Shown here in pieces: positions 1 to 5,747 of a stretch of DNA of 14,436 nucleotides; within the stretch, counting starts at the first letter, position 1; every line of letters begins with the position of its first letter. The notes below the pieces were generated by a model that saw only the letters and a program-made list of their open reading frames with translations, searched no databases and had not been told where the DNA came from. Made by a program: the position numbers and the translations under genes. This DNA is from Candidatus Aminicenantota bacterium (lineage in GTDB: Bacteria > Acidobacteriota > Aminicenantia > JAMOAD01): positions 1 through 14,436 of the forward strand of contig JALXDT010000253.1 in assembly GCA_027070475.1 (NCBI GenBank). Direction: 5' to 3'.

Positions 1-150
1 ACTCAAATCAGTGCTAATAACAATTAAAGTATGCTCATCCCCCCACAGTCTATTTAAAACTTCAGCGACTTCATGTCGTTCTGCATCACCAACAACTAAT
101 GGAACAAGAGAAAAAATAGCTATAATTTCCCATAAAAATTGAAACTCCAC
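1..150 (-). CDS. MEMO1 / AmmeMemoRadiSam system protein B, internal fragment
   Basis: Read from about base 150 down to base 1, one minus-strand frame gives about 50 residues with the core pattern of the MEMO family. It has FSLVPLVVGDAE, then an alpha-helical stretch ending RLWGDE, then TLIVISTDLS. The family's usual order is V-x-L-P-F-L, F-x-x-(V/I)-P-x-x-V-G, and L-(I/V)-V-x-S-(S/T)-D-(L/F)-(S/C)-H, and all parts line up with normal spacing. The upstream residues VEFQFL match the family's VQLPFL position. MEMO-family proteins occur in archaea and many bacteria and are related to extradiol dioxygenases; their reaction is unsettled. The fragment lacks its N-terminal part, because the frame hits stops just beyond base 150, and its C-terminus, because the window edge cuts before the histidine expected after TDLS. 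It probably comes from a different genome than the rest of the window. Confidence 0.72.
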   Translation of the reverse strand, partial: MEFQFLWEIIAIFSLVPLVVGDAERHEVAEVLNRLWGDEHTLIVISTDLS

Positions 151-160
151 CTAAAGACTT
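145..160. other. Chimeric junction 1: MEMO fragment to SepCysS fragment
   Basis: To the left, minus-strand MEMO homology runs up to about base 150. To the right, plus-strand SepCysS homology begins with KDFINIDP at about base 153. Neither gene is complete, and they meet head to head with essentially no intergenic DNA. Base composition changes from AT-rich to distinctly GC-richer just downstream. An inverted joining of two gene interiors is typical of amplification or assembly chimeras. A real rearrangement cannot be excluded from sequence alone. Confidence 0.65.
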
Positions 161-575
161 CATAAACATAGACCCGCTGCAAACCGGAGGAAAACTTACG
201 GAGGATGCGAGAAAAGTACTTCTCGAGTGGGGCGACGGTTACAGCATCTGCGATTACTGCACGGGAAAGCTCGAGAGCATATCGAAACCGCCCGTTAACA
301 GGTTCGTCGATGAGCTCAGAGACTTCTTCGACTGCGATGGCGTCAGATTGACGACCGGAGCGAGAGAGGGTAAATTCGCAGTCATGCACGCTCTGCACAG
401 GGAAAACCCCGAAAAGAGTCTGGTCGTCGTCGACGGTAACGCTCACTACTCCACGCTTCTCGCCGCTGAAAGAGCCGGACTTGAGGTTCTGAAGGTGGAA
501 AATTCAGGGTATCCGGAATACAGAATAGACGAGGAAAAGTACAGGGAAATAATGGAAGAAGCTGGAGAATCGGTT
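153..575 (+). CDS. pscS: O-phospho-L-seryl-tRNA:Cys-tRNA synthase (SepCysS), 5' part only
   Basis: The frame reads KDFINIDPLQTGGKLT, then LLEWGDGYSICDYC, TTGAREGKFAVMHAL and AHYSTLLAAERAGL. This is the N-terminal part of SepCysS, the PLP enzyme that converts phosphoseryl-tRNA(Cys) to Cys-tRNA(Cys) in archaea lacking a normal cysteinyl-tRNA synthetase. The paired cysteines of the CDYC motif correspond to the conserved N-terminal catalytic cysteines of the family. About 140 residues are present out of the roughly 380-400 usual. The PLP-binding lysine and the third conserved cysteine lie in the missing C-terminal part, so the product cannot be functional. Codon use is GC-richer (ctc, gcc, gac, cgg) than in every gene downstream of base 600. 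Homology fades around base 560-585, and the frame continues into an unrelated pseudopilin domain. It is most likely archaeal DNA joined to a bacterial contig. Confidence 0.85.
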
Positions 576-590
576 GAAAAGTATATAATA
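560..590. other. Chimeric junction 2: SepCysS fragment to bacterial contig
   Basis: SepCysS-like sequence ends near the residues REIMEEAGE, just before the family's usual (L/I)xxYPDGNYGN segment, which is absent. From about base 575 the translation changes to a Lys/Tyr-rich pseudopilin C-terminal domain, and the DNA drops sharply in GC content. The reading frame happens to stay open across the change. The exact breakpoint cannot be fixed to the base by eye. Confidence 0.7.
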
Positions 591-863
591 GAGTGGGGAA
601 AGATTCCTGAAGTTAGTGATTATAAGAATTTATATAAAAAGTTAAAAGAATTATATGATATAGAACTCCCTTTAAGGGACAGTTGGGGAAATTCTTTAAT
701 TTTTAAGAGAGATAGAAAAACTTATGAAATTATCTCTGTTGGGAAAGATAAAAAGTTAGGAACTATTGATGATATTGTTTATAAAGATGGGAATTTTTTG
801 TTGCCAACTAAAAACAGACTATTATCAAAAATAATTTCCGAATATATGGAGAGAGGAGATTAA
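576..863 (+). CDS. Type II secretion GspG-like pseudopilin, C-terminal domain (5' end lost)
   Basis: About 95 residues remain. The pattern EWGKIPEV, then PLRDSWGNSL, YEIISVGKD, LGTIDDI and a terminal hydrophobic segment matches the C-terminal beta domain of major pseudopilins (T2SG type). In that family a D-x-W-G-N/P turn is followed by a Y-x-I-x-S-x-G-x-D-x-x-x-G-T-x-D-D-I calcium-binding loop. The N-terminal prepilin leader and long hydrophobic helix are missing because the upstream DNA has been replaced by foreign SepCysS sequence. No start codon or ribosome binding site belonging to this gene is visible. The intact protein would be a pilus-like subunit of a type II secretion system or a related envelope protein carrying this domain. 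The stop codon TAA (861-863) lies at the apex of the terminator hairpin. Confidence 0.65.
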   Translation, partial: EKYIIEWGKIPEVSDYKNLYKKLKELYDIELPLRDSWGNSLIFKRDRKTYEIISVGKDKKLGTIDDIVYKDGNFLLPTKNRLLSKIISEYMERGD

Positions 864-879
864 TCTCCTCTCTCTATAT
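844..879. terminator. Bidirectional Rho-independent terminator
   Basis: The two arms, 844-860 and 863-879, can pair over 17 bp with a single G-T position and a 2-base apex. The central GAGAGAGGAGAT / ATCTCCTCTCTC part is perfect. An AT-rich, T-containing tract (tattttattg) follows on the plus strand, and T-runs (gaaattatttttg) follow when it is read on the minus strand. It lies between the convergent ends of the pseudopilin-like gene (stop at 863) and the flavoprotein gene (stop at 881), so it can serve both. Confidence 0.85.
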
Positions 880-880
880 T

Positions 881-1795
881 TTATTGTTCAAGATCTTCAA
901 TCAGATTCATAGCAGCAGTAGCTCCGCTTCCGGCAACAATAACCACCTGAGATTTTGTTCCCTTCACCACATCACCTGCTGCATAAATTCCTTTTACACT
1001 TGTTTCAAGCCTTTCATTTGTAACTATATATCCCCTTTCATCCAGTTCAACCAAACCATTGAGGAACTTGGTGTTCGGGGAGTATCCGATATAGACAAAA
1101 ACTCCCTCTGCAGGAAGGATTTTTTCTTCTCCTGTTTCTCTGTTTTTTACCCGAACTCCTGTAATTTTATCTTCGCCTATAATTTCCAGTAGCTGGGTGT
1201 TAAGATAGAATTCCACATTCTCTTTCTGCTTGATTCTATCCTGAAGAATCTTTTCTGCATTGATTTTAGGTAGAAATTCAATGAATTTTAAACTTTTTAC
1301 ATAGTTTAAGAGAAACAAGCCTTCCTGAACACCTGAATTTCCGGCTCCGATTACAACAACATCTTTTCCTTTAAAAAATGGACCGTCGCAGGTTGCACAA
1401 AAGGCCACTCCTTTACCCATGAATTTTTCTTCTCCCGGAACATTTGTTTTTTTCGGGACAGAACCCACAGCTAAGATCACAGCTCTTGCATGAAACTCAT
1501 CCCAATCTGATTTTAAAATAAATCCATCACTGTCCTTTTTTATCTCTGTTATTTCATCGAACTCAAACTTAACTCCGAAATTTTCAGCCTGTTTTTGCAT
1601 ATTTTCCAGAAGTTTTGTGGGAACTATGGGCTCTGGAAAACCGGGATAATTTTCAATAATATCACTTAAAACAATCTGGCCGCCGACAGCGGTTTTCTCA
1701 ATAACCATGGTTTTGAGATTGGCTCTTGCTGTGTAAATTGATGCTGTAACTCCTGCTGGTCCTCCTCCTACTATAATAACATCATACTTTTCCAT
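881..1795 (-). CDS. trxB: Thioredoxin reductase / AhpF-C-terminal-like FAD disulfide reductase
   Basis: A 304-residue, full-length low-molecular-weight thioredoxin-reductase-like flavoprotein. The FAD motif GGGPAG is at 10-15, the redox-active pair CATC (C133, C136) sits before DGPFFKGK, the nucleotide-binding motif GAGNSG is at 150-155, and the C-terminal FAD motif YAAGDV is at 271-276. It would pass electrons from a pyridine nucleotide through FAD and the cysteines to a thioredoxin-fold partner, most plausibly the adjacent disulfide oxidoreductase. After GAGNSG, the family's NADPH-selective HRRxxxR region is replaced by IEFLPKINAEKILQD. This closely resembles the equivalent stretch of the NADH-dependent peroxiredoxin reductase AhpF (LLEFAPEMKADQVLQD), so NADH use, or a donor other than NADPH, is inferred. 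A strong AGGAGG precedes the ATG at 1795. It is the last gene of the rrf2 operon, 18 bp after the previous gene. Confidence 0.93.
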   Translation of the reverse strand: MEKYDVIIVGGGPAGVTASIYTARANLKTMVIEKTAVGGQIVLSDIIENYPGFPEPIVPTKLLENMQKQAENFGVKFEFDEITEIKKDSDGFILKSDWDEFHARAVILAVGSVPKKTNVPGEEKFMGKGVAFCATCDGPFFKGKDVVVIGAGNSGVQEGLFLLNYVKSLKFIEFLPKINAEKILQDRIKQKENVEFYLNTQLLEIIGEDKITGVRVKNRETGEEKILPAEGVFVYIGYSPNTKFLNGLVELDERGYIVTNERLETSVKGIYAAGDVVKGTKSQVVIVAGSGATAAMNLIEDLEQ

Positions 1796-1813
1796 TTTTC
1801 CCTCCTGTGGGAA

Positions 1814-2491
1814 TTATTGTACTATAAGACTTGAATCAGCTTTCTTGTATGCTTCCAAGACCTGTTTAACAAATACCTTTTCAGGAACAGCCCCTTCAAA
1901 TTCAACGACATCATTTACTATATTTTTTGGAACTCCGTAAACATTATACTTTTGTGCCCATTCTCCGTATTCCATTGATTCAATCATTTTGCCTGTTATA
2001 TTTTTGTTAATAAAAGCAAGTTGATGGGCAAGAAATACAGCTTTAGGGCAGTAGGGACAGGTAGGTGTTACGAAAACCTTAATTTCAATAGGTTTGTCAA
2101 TTTTTGAAATTTCTTCAACAGCTTTATCGGAGAGTTGATGCTTTCCTGAGGAAATCATAACAACATCTTCTATAAATGTTGAAAATTCATAACCTGAAGG
2201 AATTCCGTAAAATCTTATTCCCGTATCCTCTCCTTCTTCATTGAGAAAAACTATTACAGGTGATTCTTCGAGGTTGTATTTGCTAACTTCTTCCTTATCA
2301 TTGTAAAAATTAAACTCCTGAACTTCAATCTTATCTGAAAGCTCTGAAACCTCATCAAGAAGCATTTTAATCTCCTTGCAATATTGACAATTCAACTCAT
2401 TGGAAAAGAATAAAATTTTAACCTTCTTATCCATCTCTTTTGAAAACTTGTCTTTTAAAAATTGTTTGTCTTTTTCCTCTAATAAACCCAT
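1814..2491 (-). CDS. Glutaredoxin-like protein disulfide oxidoreductase (PDO, two Trx folds)
   Basis: A 225-residue protein made of two tandem thioredoxin folds. The first carries CQYC (C35, C38) with a proline (P78) at the usual cis-Pro position. The second carries CPYC (C145, C148) with its cis-Pro in YGVPK (P188). This is the architecture of PDO proteins from thermophilic archaea and bacteria, and of the N-terminal domain of AhpF. The stretch around GIRFYGIPSGYEF (91-103) also resembles AhpF. AhpF retains only its second CxxC, whereas here both are intact. No signal peptide is seen, so it should act in the cytoplasm on protein disulfides or pass electrons to a peroxidase. The next gene encodes the matching reductase, and the two lengths (225 and 304) add up to about one AhpF. 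The start ATG at 2491 follows an AGGAGG-type site. High confidence in fold; the in vivo partner is unknown. Confidence 0.9.
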   Translation of the reverse strand: MGLLEEKDKQFLKDKFSKEMDKKVKILFFSNELNCQYCKEIKMLLDEVSELSDKIEVQEFNFYNDKEEVSKYNLEESPVIVFLNEEGEDTGIRFYGIPSGYEFSTFIEDVVMISSGKHQLSDKAVEEISKIDKPIEIKVFVTPTCPYCPKAVFLAHQLAFINKNITGKMIESMEYGEWAQKYNVYGVPKNIVNDVVEFEGAVPEKVFVKQVLEAYKKADSSLIVQ

Positions 2492-2501
2492 TTTTTCCTC
2501 C

Positions 2502-2918
2502 TTAATTTAAAATTTTATATTCATAGGTTATTTCAGCGGTTTTGCTTAACATTGCTGTAACCGAGCAATACCTTTCATAGGATAACCTTATTGCTTTTGC
2601 AAAAAGATGCTCGGGGATTTCTTTCCCTTTAATTGTAAATAAAAGTTTTATTTTTGTATATACTTTAGGATGTTTGGGAGCTCTCTCTATTTCAGTTGCT
2701 TTTACTTCAAATTCATCCCACTTGACTTCCATCTTTCTTAAAATCGCTACCACATCCATACCCGTACAGCCGATTAAACTCATTAAACACACTTCCATTG
2801 GTCTTGAAGCAGTATCATGACCTCCCACATCTGGAGATGCATCCATTACAATTGAGTGATTTGAATCAGAATTGGCTACGAATTTCATCCCTTCAACCCA
2901 TTTTGCTCTTGCTTCCAT
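2502..2918 (-). CDS. OsmC family protein
   Basis: A 138-residue protein of normal OsmC/Ohr-superfamily length. It has the N-terminal half with DASPDVGGHDTASRPME, a helix with LIGCTGMDVVAIL (C51) and the C-terminal helix with SYERYCSVTAML (C118). The two cysteines, C51 and C118, occupy the positions of the redox-active pair in OsmC and Ohr, which are thiol peroxidases for organic hydroperoxides. This subfamily looks closer to the YhfA-like OsmC group than to Ohr, and its substrate is less certain. C44 is an extra cysteine. It is encoded directly after the Rrf2 gene: the rrf2 stop codon abuts this ATG with no gap, and a GAGGAGG site lies inside the end of rrf2, so translation is probably coupled. 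The neighbouring disulfide oxidoreductase and reductase are plausible electron donors. Confidence 0.9.
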   Translation of the reverse strand: MEARAKWVEGMKFVANSDSNHSIVMDASPDVGGHDTASRPMEVCLMSLIGCTGMDVVAILRKMEVKWDEFEVKATEIERAPKHPKVYTKIKLLFTIKGKEIPEHLFAKAIRLSYERYCSVTAMLSKTAEITYEYKILN

Positions 2919-3320
2919 TTAAACCTCCTCTTTAAGTATTTGTTCTAAAGTAATAGAACCCAAATAATTTTCAATAATTTTATTTAGATTTTTCCAAAAA
3001 GGAATCATTTTGCATTTATCATTAAAAGGGCATTGTAATCTTATTTCTTCACAATCTATGACTTTAACTTCCTTTTCAAGACTTTTTATTATCTCTTTAA
3101 GCGTAATGTCAGAAGGTGGTTTTGAAAGCCTGTATCCTCCTTTGGGCCCTCTTTTCCCTTCAACTATACCGCAGCTTTCAAGATCACAGAAAATCCTTTC
3201 AAGATACTTTCTTGATATGGAATACTTTTCAGAGAGCTGCCTGATAGAGATCACCTTATCCACACTATCAAACTCACTCAAAGAAAGCAAAGCATATTTT
3301 GTTTTTGTAGTTACCTTCAT
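2919..3320 (-). CDS. Rrf2 family transcriptional regulator, Fe-S cysteine type
   Basis: A 133-residue winged-helix regulator. Typical Rrf2 features are the start MKVTTKTKYALLSL, the helix-turn-helix with SISRKYLERIF (34-44), and the wing GKRGPKGGYRLSKP (55-68). The C-terminal region holds three cysteines spaced C90-x6-C97-x5-C103. This is close to the C-x5-C-x5-C that binds an iron-sulfur cluster in IscR and its relatives, so cluster-based sensing of oxidants, NO or iron status is inferred. It is the first gene of a four-gene redox operon. The promoter and an inverted repeat just upstream support autorepression. The ATG at 3320 is preceded by a short AGGA that also lies inside the proposed operator. 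The specific subgroup (IscR, NsrR, RsrR or CymR-like) cannot be decided from sequence. A CymR-like role seems less likely, as CymR lacks these cysteines. Confidence 0.9.
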   Translation of the reverse strand: MKVTTKTKYALLSLSEFDSVDKVISIRQLSEKYSISRKYLERIFCDLESCGIVEGKRGPKGGYRLSKPPSDITLKEIIKSLEKEVKVIDCEEIRLQCPFNDKCKMIPFWKNLNKIIENYLGSITLEQILKEEV

Positions 3321-3321
3321 A

Positions 3322-3344
3322 ATTCCTACCTTTATAGTAGGTAT
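3322..3344 (-). promoter_or_regulatory. Probable Rrf2 operator
   Basis: On the minus strand, ATACCTAC, a 7-base AT-rich spacer and GTAGGAAT form an 8+8 inverted repeat with one mismatch, 23 bp in all. Size, AT-rich centre and half-site style (ATAC...GTAGG-type) fit operators of Rrf2-family regulators. It overlaps the last 2 bases of the -10 box, covers the expected transcription start, and includes the AGGA before the rrf2 ATG. Binding here would block transcription of rrf2 and the three genes behind it. Inferred; no second copy was found at the other promoters. Confidence 0.65.
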
Positions 3345-3370
3345 TATACCACACTTTTTTTCTTTTTCAA
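3343..3370 (-). promoter_or_regulatory. Sigma70-type promoter of the rrf2-osmC-pdo-trxB operon
   Basis: On the minus strand, TTGAAA (3365-3370) and a perfect TATAAT (3343-3348) are separated by 16 bases. Transcription would start near 3336, giving a leader of about 16 bases before the rrf2 ATG. No other convincing promoter is seen within the four closely packed genes that follow. Confidence 0.75.
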
Positions 3371-3444
3371 CCTTTTTATTTTATTTTTCCATAGTTTGCT
3401 TTGTAGTTGTGGGTAATTCCTTTTTTTTTAATGAGTTATACAAA

Positions 3445-3473
3445 TTGACTTTTTTGAGAAATTGTGGTTATAT
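3445..3473 (+). promoter_or_regulatory. Sigma70-type promoter of the secreted-protein operon
   Basis: TTGACT (3445-3450) and TTATAT (3468-3473) are separated by 17 bases, upstream of the gene starting at 3507. It is divergent from the rrf2 promoter, with about 75 bp between the two -35 boxes, mostly T-rich sequence. No obvious operator repeat overlaps it. Confidence 0.6.
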
Positions 3474-3491
3474 CTTTTTTATGCAATCTCC

Positions 3492-3500
3492 AAAGGAGGT
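3492..3500 (+). promoter_or_regulatory. Strong ribosome binding site that fixes the start at 3507
   Basis: AAAGGAGGT lies 6 bases before the ATG at 3507. The longer open frame from the ATG at 3462 would put this site inside the coding region, would start upstream of the promoter -10 box, and would add residues in front of a perfect signal peptide. The start at 3507 is therefore preferred. Confidence 0.85.
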
Positions 3501-3506
3501 CGTCAG

Positions 3507-5705
3507 ATGAAAAAATTTTCTACATTTTTCTTAATCATCATTTTTATAGTGCTTTCGGGATTTTCTTTTGAGAAAAAAGAGGAAACATTAGTTTGGGGTG
3601 GAGATGCAATAATTAGTTATAATACAGGTTTTGCGAAAAATGTAATGAAAAGCAGAGGAGGAGTTTCTTTATTTAATCTGGAGCTTGCTGAGAATGATTC
3701 TCCAGGAGCTGGTTTTAGCGACAAAGGGCCAAGTTCTGATGTAATTTGGGGGAAAAACAGAGGAAGGAAAATCATTTTTTTAAAGGATCCGAGAACAAAA
3801 AGAGCGTGGCTCGTGACTTTTTTTGTCCATAGGGGTAAATATCCTTTAAAATTTAATATAAATGGTCATAAGGGGGAATTTAAACTATGGGATCTCAGTA
3901 AAAATCGTGAGGCATACAGGTGGGTTGAATTTCCAGCTCAATGGTTAAGAAAAGGGAAAAACATAATAGAGGTCTACTGCCCTGAAGCAAAGAGTAGAGA
4001 TGAAGGCTGGGAGCTTTATGTTTCCCGTGCTGATGAATTTGCAAAAGGAGGAGGATTTCCTCTTAAAAATTCTAATAATTTATTGAGAAAAGTTGTTAAA
4101 TCAAGTTATGCGGGAGAGTTGGGATATACTGACCTATATTTACCGGGAGACTATTCCTTAAAATCTTTTGATGGGGGTAAAACATGGAAAAAATATTCTC
4201 TGGGCAGTGATAAAAAAACAAGAGGAGAGTATTCTTTAAGAATAAGCCTTGAAAGATATAGAAAAAGAGGATCACTTATAACACCTGTTATAGATACATG
4301 GAGAGGTTCTTTAAAAAAACCTGTTGTTCCGATGGGAGAAGTTGAAAGAATTGAAGTGACTGCACTTTCTGAAATCCCACCTGATACGGGAGTAAAGTAT
4401 TATTTGAGAAAAGGTTCGGATATGAGTCCCTATGGAAAAAATTGGAGTGATTATAAATTAATTGGTTCCGGCAGAACTTTAAAATATACAATAAAAAGAG
4501 ATCCTTTTTTAAGAAGATATATACAGATTAAAGCAGAGCTTTATACGAAAAATCCTCTGAATACTCCTGTTATAAAGAGTATAAAGGTAAAAATTAAACT
4601 TAAAAGAAATAGTCCGTGGCATAAAAATATATATGTCGTAAAATACTGGAATCCTACAATAAAGTATTCTTCAATAAATTGGGAATGGGAAAAATGGGGA
4701 AGACCTGAGTTTAAGAAATTGCTTGAAAGAGAAAGTATCAGAGATTTGATAGAAGGTTCAAAAACAGAATTTGAGGCACAGTTAAGGGTCCTGGACTATG
4801 TTACAAAAAGATGGTACCACACAGACCCCAATCCTGCATATCCAAACTATGATGCTCTTTCTATCCTAAAGAGAATGGATAATTTCGGAGGTGGTGGTTT
4901 TTGTCTGACATTTAATAATACTGTTGCTGGAATTTTAACTGCCTTGGGTTGGGAGGCAAGGCATGTAAATATTGTAGCACATGAGGTCTTAGAGGTGTGG
5001 AATAATGATTATGGTAAATGGATTTTTCTTGATGCAGATAATAGTGGTGGAAATTATATGAATGTTTATGCCTATGATGCTAAAACAGGGGAGCCTCTTA
5101 ATTTATATGAGATGCACAAAATATATTTAAAAACTTATTTCCCCAACAGACCCATCGATTGGATGAATGATTTGATTGTATCGACGGTTAAGCTTCCTAA
5201 AAATCCTCCTGTTTTACCAGGATATTTTAATAGAGTTAAAAAAATAAGAGTAAAAGGTTTTGAACAGGCTGCATTCATTAGAATGATTCCGAGAAATAAC
5301 TGGTTTGAAAAACCATATCCAAAGCCACTTTCTCATGGGGATTACTGGTGGCCCTGGAATGGTTATATAAACTGGTATGATGAAAAAACTCCTCCTAAAA
5401 AACAGTACAGTCATTTCACGGATAGACCGCAGGATATGTGGCCTGATTTGAATTTGGTTCATATAGATGTTACATCGGGTTTTGGAAATGACAGGCTTTT
5501 TTTGAGGTTTGAGACCTTTACTCCCAGTTTCAGTCATTTTGAGATAAATGTTAATAAGAGTGGTTGGAGAAAAATCGGTGGAGATCGCTATAGCTGGATC
5601 CTTGTCCCCGGTAAAAACAGGTTTGAAGTCAGAGCAGTTAACAAATGGGGAGTTAAAGGGAAACCTTCGTTTATTGTGGTGAATCTGGGAGCTACTCCCT
5701 TTTAA
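3507..5705 (+). CDS. Exported transglutaminase-like domain protein
   Basis: A 732-residue protein with a Sec signal peptide (MKKFSTFF, then a hydrophobic core up to about residue 20). The N-terminal part (about 25-180) is beta-rich, followed by one Asp-box-like motif SFDGGKTW (220-227) and further beta domains (about 260-370). From about 415 to 540 lies a transglutaminase-like core with an intact triad: C466 in GGFCLTF, H492 in AHEVLEVW and D509 in IFLDAD. The C-terminus ends in another beta domain (about 645-732). Such cores in exported bacterial proteins act as peptidases, amidases or acyltransferases; cross-linking is less usual. First gene of a four-gene operon with a second exported beta-rich protein, an aldo/keto reductase and a DUF2891 protein. 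The substrate is unknown, and the surrounding beta domains suggest carbohydrate or cell-surface binding (inference). I do not recognise a named family for the full architecture. Confidence 0.82.
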   Translation: MKKFSTFFLIIIFIVLSGFSFEKKEETLVWGGDAIISYNTGFAKNVMKSRGGVSLFNLELAENDSPGAGFSDKGPSSDVIWGKNRGRKIIFLKDPRTKRAWLVTFFVHRGKYPLKFNINGHKGEFKLWDLSKNREAYRWVEFPAQWLRKGKNIIEVYCPEAKSRDEGWELYVSRADEFAKGGGFPLKNSNNLLRKVVKSSYAGELGYTDLYLPGDYSLKSFDGGKTWKKYSLGSDKKTRGEYSLRISLERYRKRGSLITPVIDTWRGSLKKPVVPMGEVERIEVTALSEIPPDTGVKYYLRKGSDMSPYGKNWSDYKLIGSGRTLKYTIKRDPFLRRYIQIKAELYTKNPLNTPVIKSIKVKIKLKRNSPWHKNIYVVKYWNPTIKYSSINWEWEKWGRPEFKKLLERESIRDLIEGSKTEFEAQLRVLDYVTKRWYHTDPNPAYPNYDALSILKRMDNFGGGGFCLTFNNTVAGILTALGWEARHVNIVAHEVLEVWNNDYGKWIFLDADNSGGNYMNVYAYDAKTGEPLNLYEMHKIYLKTYFPNRPIDWMNDLIVSTVKLPKNPPVLPGYFNRVKKIRVKGFEQAAFIRMIPRNNWFEKPYPKPLSHGDYWWPWNGYINWYDEKTPPKKQYSHFTDRPQDMWPDLNLVHIDVTSGFGNDRLFLRFETFTPSFSHFEINVNKSGWRKIGGDRYSWILVPGKNRFEVRAVNKWGVKGKPSFIVVNLGATPF

Positions 5706-5747
5706 TAATAAAATGTTTTTATAAGATATTAAATTGAGGAGGTAAAT

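Noticed and set aside
120..446. 108-residue open frame on the minus strand
   Set aside because: It lies antisense to the SepCysS fragment, has no recognisable domain, and is in a different frame from the MEMO homology.
3462..3506. Upstream ATG extending the transglutaminase-like gene by 15 residues
   Set aside because: It would begin inside the promoter, and the strong ribosome binding site and signal peptide both point to 3507.
3010..3510. 166-residue open frame on the plus strand across the rrf2 gene and the divergent promoter region
   Set aside because: It is antisense to a clear Rrf2 gene, Ser/Phe/Leu-rich without domain features, and runs through both promoters.
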